Shown here piece by piece: positions 63,479-64,000 of a DNA stretch of 64,000 nucleotides. The position numbers were made by a program, and so were the translations under genes. Source of the DNA: Aliagarivorans taiwanensis DSM 22990 (GTDB taxonomy: Bacteria; Pseudomonadota; Gammaproteobacteria; Enterobacterales; Celerinatantimonadaceae); contig NZ_AUBZ01000002.1 of the NCBI RefSeq assembly GCF_000429505.1, positions 186,001 to 250,000 of the forward strand, written 5' to 3'. Within the stretch, counting starts at the first letter, position 1; every line of letters begins with the position of its first letter. The notes below the pieces were generated by a model that searched no databases, was not told the origin of the DNA, and saw nothing but the letters and a program-made list of their open reading frames with translations.

Positions 63479-64000
63479 GTGGGCAGCTTTCAATATAAGC
63501 GTCTGGTGACGATTGCAACCTGGACTGCAACCCTGGTCGCCACCCTGCTACTAATCATCAAAAGTATCGCGGTGTTTTACACCGGTTCGGTCAGTATCTT
63601 GGCGTCGATGATCGACTCGCTAATGGATATCGGCATGTCGGTGGTGAACCTACTGGCAGTGCGCTATGCCCTGCAGCCGCCAGATAGCGAACATCGTTTT
63701 GGTCATGGCAAGGCCGAGCATCTGGCGGGCCTTGCTCAAGCGGCGTTTATCAGTGGCTCCGGCTTGATGCTGATCTACACCGGCGCGAACAGTATCCACC
63801 GCCAGGCGCCCCTTGAAGGTGACTCATTAGGATTGTGGGTGATGCTGGTATCGACCGCATTGACCGTGGCACTGGTTGGATTCCAGCGTTATGTTGTCCG
63901 GCGAACTAATAACAGCGTGATCAAAGCCGACTCTCTGCATTATGTGATGGATATCTTGATGAATGCAGCGGTGCTGCTAGCCCTGCTGTTCACCCACTAT
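63479..64000 (+). CDS. fieF: Cation-efflux pump FieF (3' end outside window)
   Basis: 174 codons are present from GTG 63479 and the frame is open at the window edge. AAGGA lies about 6 nt upstream. It is a CDF-family zinc/iron antiporter. The metal site residues are D46 and D50 in ASMIDSLMDIG, and the HxxxD pair is in ADSLHYVMDILMN. HRFGHGKAEHLAGLAQAAF (in part) is the family signature. cpxP-fieF order is the same as in enterobacteria. Confidence 0.93.
   Translation, partial: MGSFQYKRLVTIATWTATLVATLLLIIKSIAVFYTGSVSILASMIDSLMDIGMSVVNLLAVRYALQPPDSEHRFGHGKAEHLAGLAQAAFISGSGLMLIYTGANSIHRQAPLEGDSLGLWVMLVSTALTVALVGFQRYVVRRTNNSVIKADSLHYVMDILMNAAVLLALLFTHY

Overview
The window reads as a chromosomal stretch of a Gram-negative gammaproteobacterium, most like the marine Alteromonadales (Shewanella/Ferrimonas relatives). 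The genus is a guess. The grounds are the blocks hslR-hslO-pckA next to gspC-N with yrfG/nudE/cysQ, gor-prlC, ubiC-ubiA-plsB-lexA, the coxBA-ctaG-coxC-SURF1-ctaA-ctaB cluster and cpxPRA-fieF. Coding density is high, and most genes have a plausible ribosome binding site and short gaps or 1-4 nt overlaps.

Layout. 1-737: three tRNA genes (Pro, Leu, Pro), then two degenerate tandem copies of a tRNA-Pro 3' half. 738-5909: a predicted exported RelA/SpoT-fold protein, cmoM and galM (with a GalR-like operator), a SYLF lipid-binding protein, a beta-hydroxyacid dehydrogenase and yceH. 5993-10341: an outer-membrane barrel, pyrBI, a DksA-like factor and an orphan polyamine-binding protein. 10393-11696: a complete IS3-family element with a 3-bp target duplication, inserted into a hairpin between potF and pckA. 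11728-14832: pckA, hslO and hslR. 15188-26579: a full type II secretion operon gspCDEFGHIJKLMN. 26579-26738: a MITE-like inverted repeat that supplies the end of yrfG. 26723-39115: nucleotide and sulfur housekeeping genes (yrfG, nudE, cysQ), a cytochrome c5, a HAD phosphatase, a YlqF-type GTPase, an unknown membrane protein, gor, an orphan hybrid-type PAS sensor kinase, prlC and a YnaI-type mechanosensitive channel. 39116-44392: a structured leader followed by the branched-chain amino acid ABC transporter livJHMGF. 44488-50856: glpE, glpG, a lone FliL-domain protein, ubiC, ubiA, plsB and lexA with two LexA boxes. 51237-58777: an aa3-type cytochrome c oxidase whose subunit II carries a fused cytochrome c domain, with assembly and heme O/A genes. 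58856-64000: a MATE transporter, trmL, cpxA/cpxR, a divergent cpxP with a CpxR box, and the start of fieF, which runs off the window.

How the genes work together. The gsp operon exports folded periplasmic proteins. The cox operon builds a terminal oxidase together with its copper (CtaG, a Sco-like CxxxC protein) and heme (CtaA/CtaB) supply. ubiCA feeds the quinone pool. cpxPRA monitors the envelope that hosts these machines. Most of the window is ordinary core genome. The less ordinary parts are the exported alarmone-synthetase-like protein, the tRNA-fragment repeats, the two insertions (IS and MITE-like) that altered gene ends, and the large hairpins ahead of livJ.
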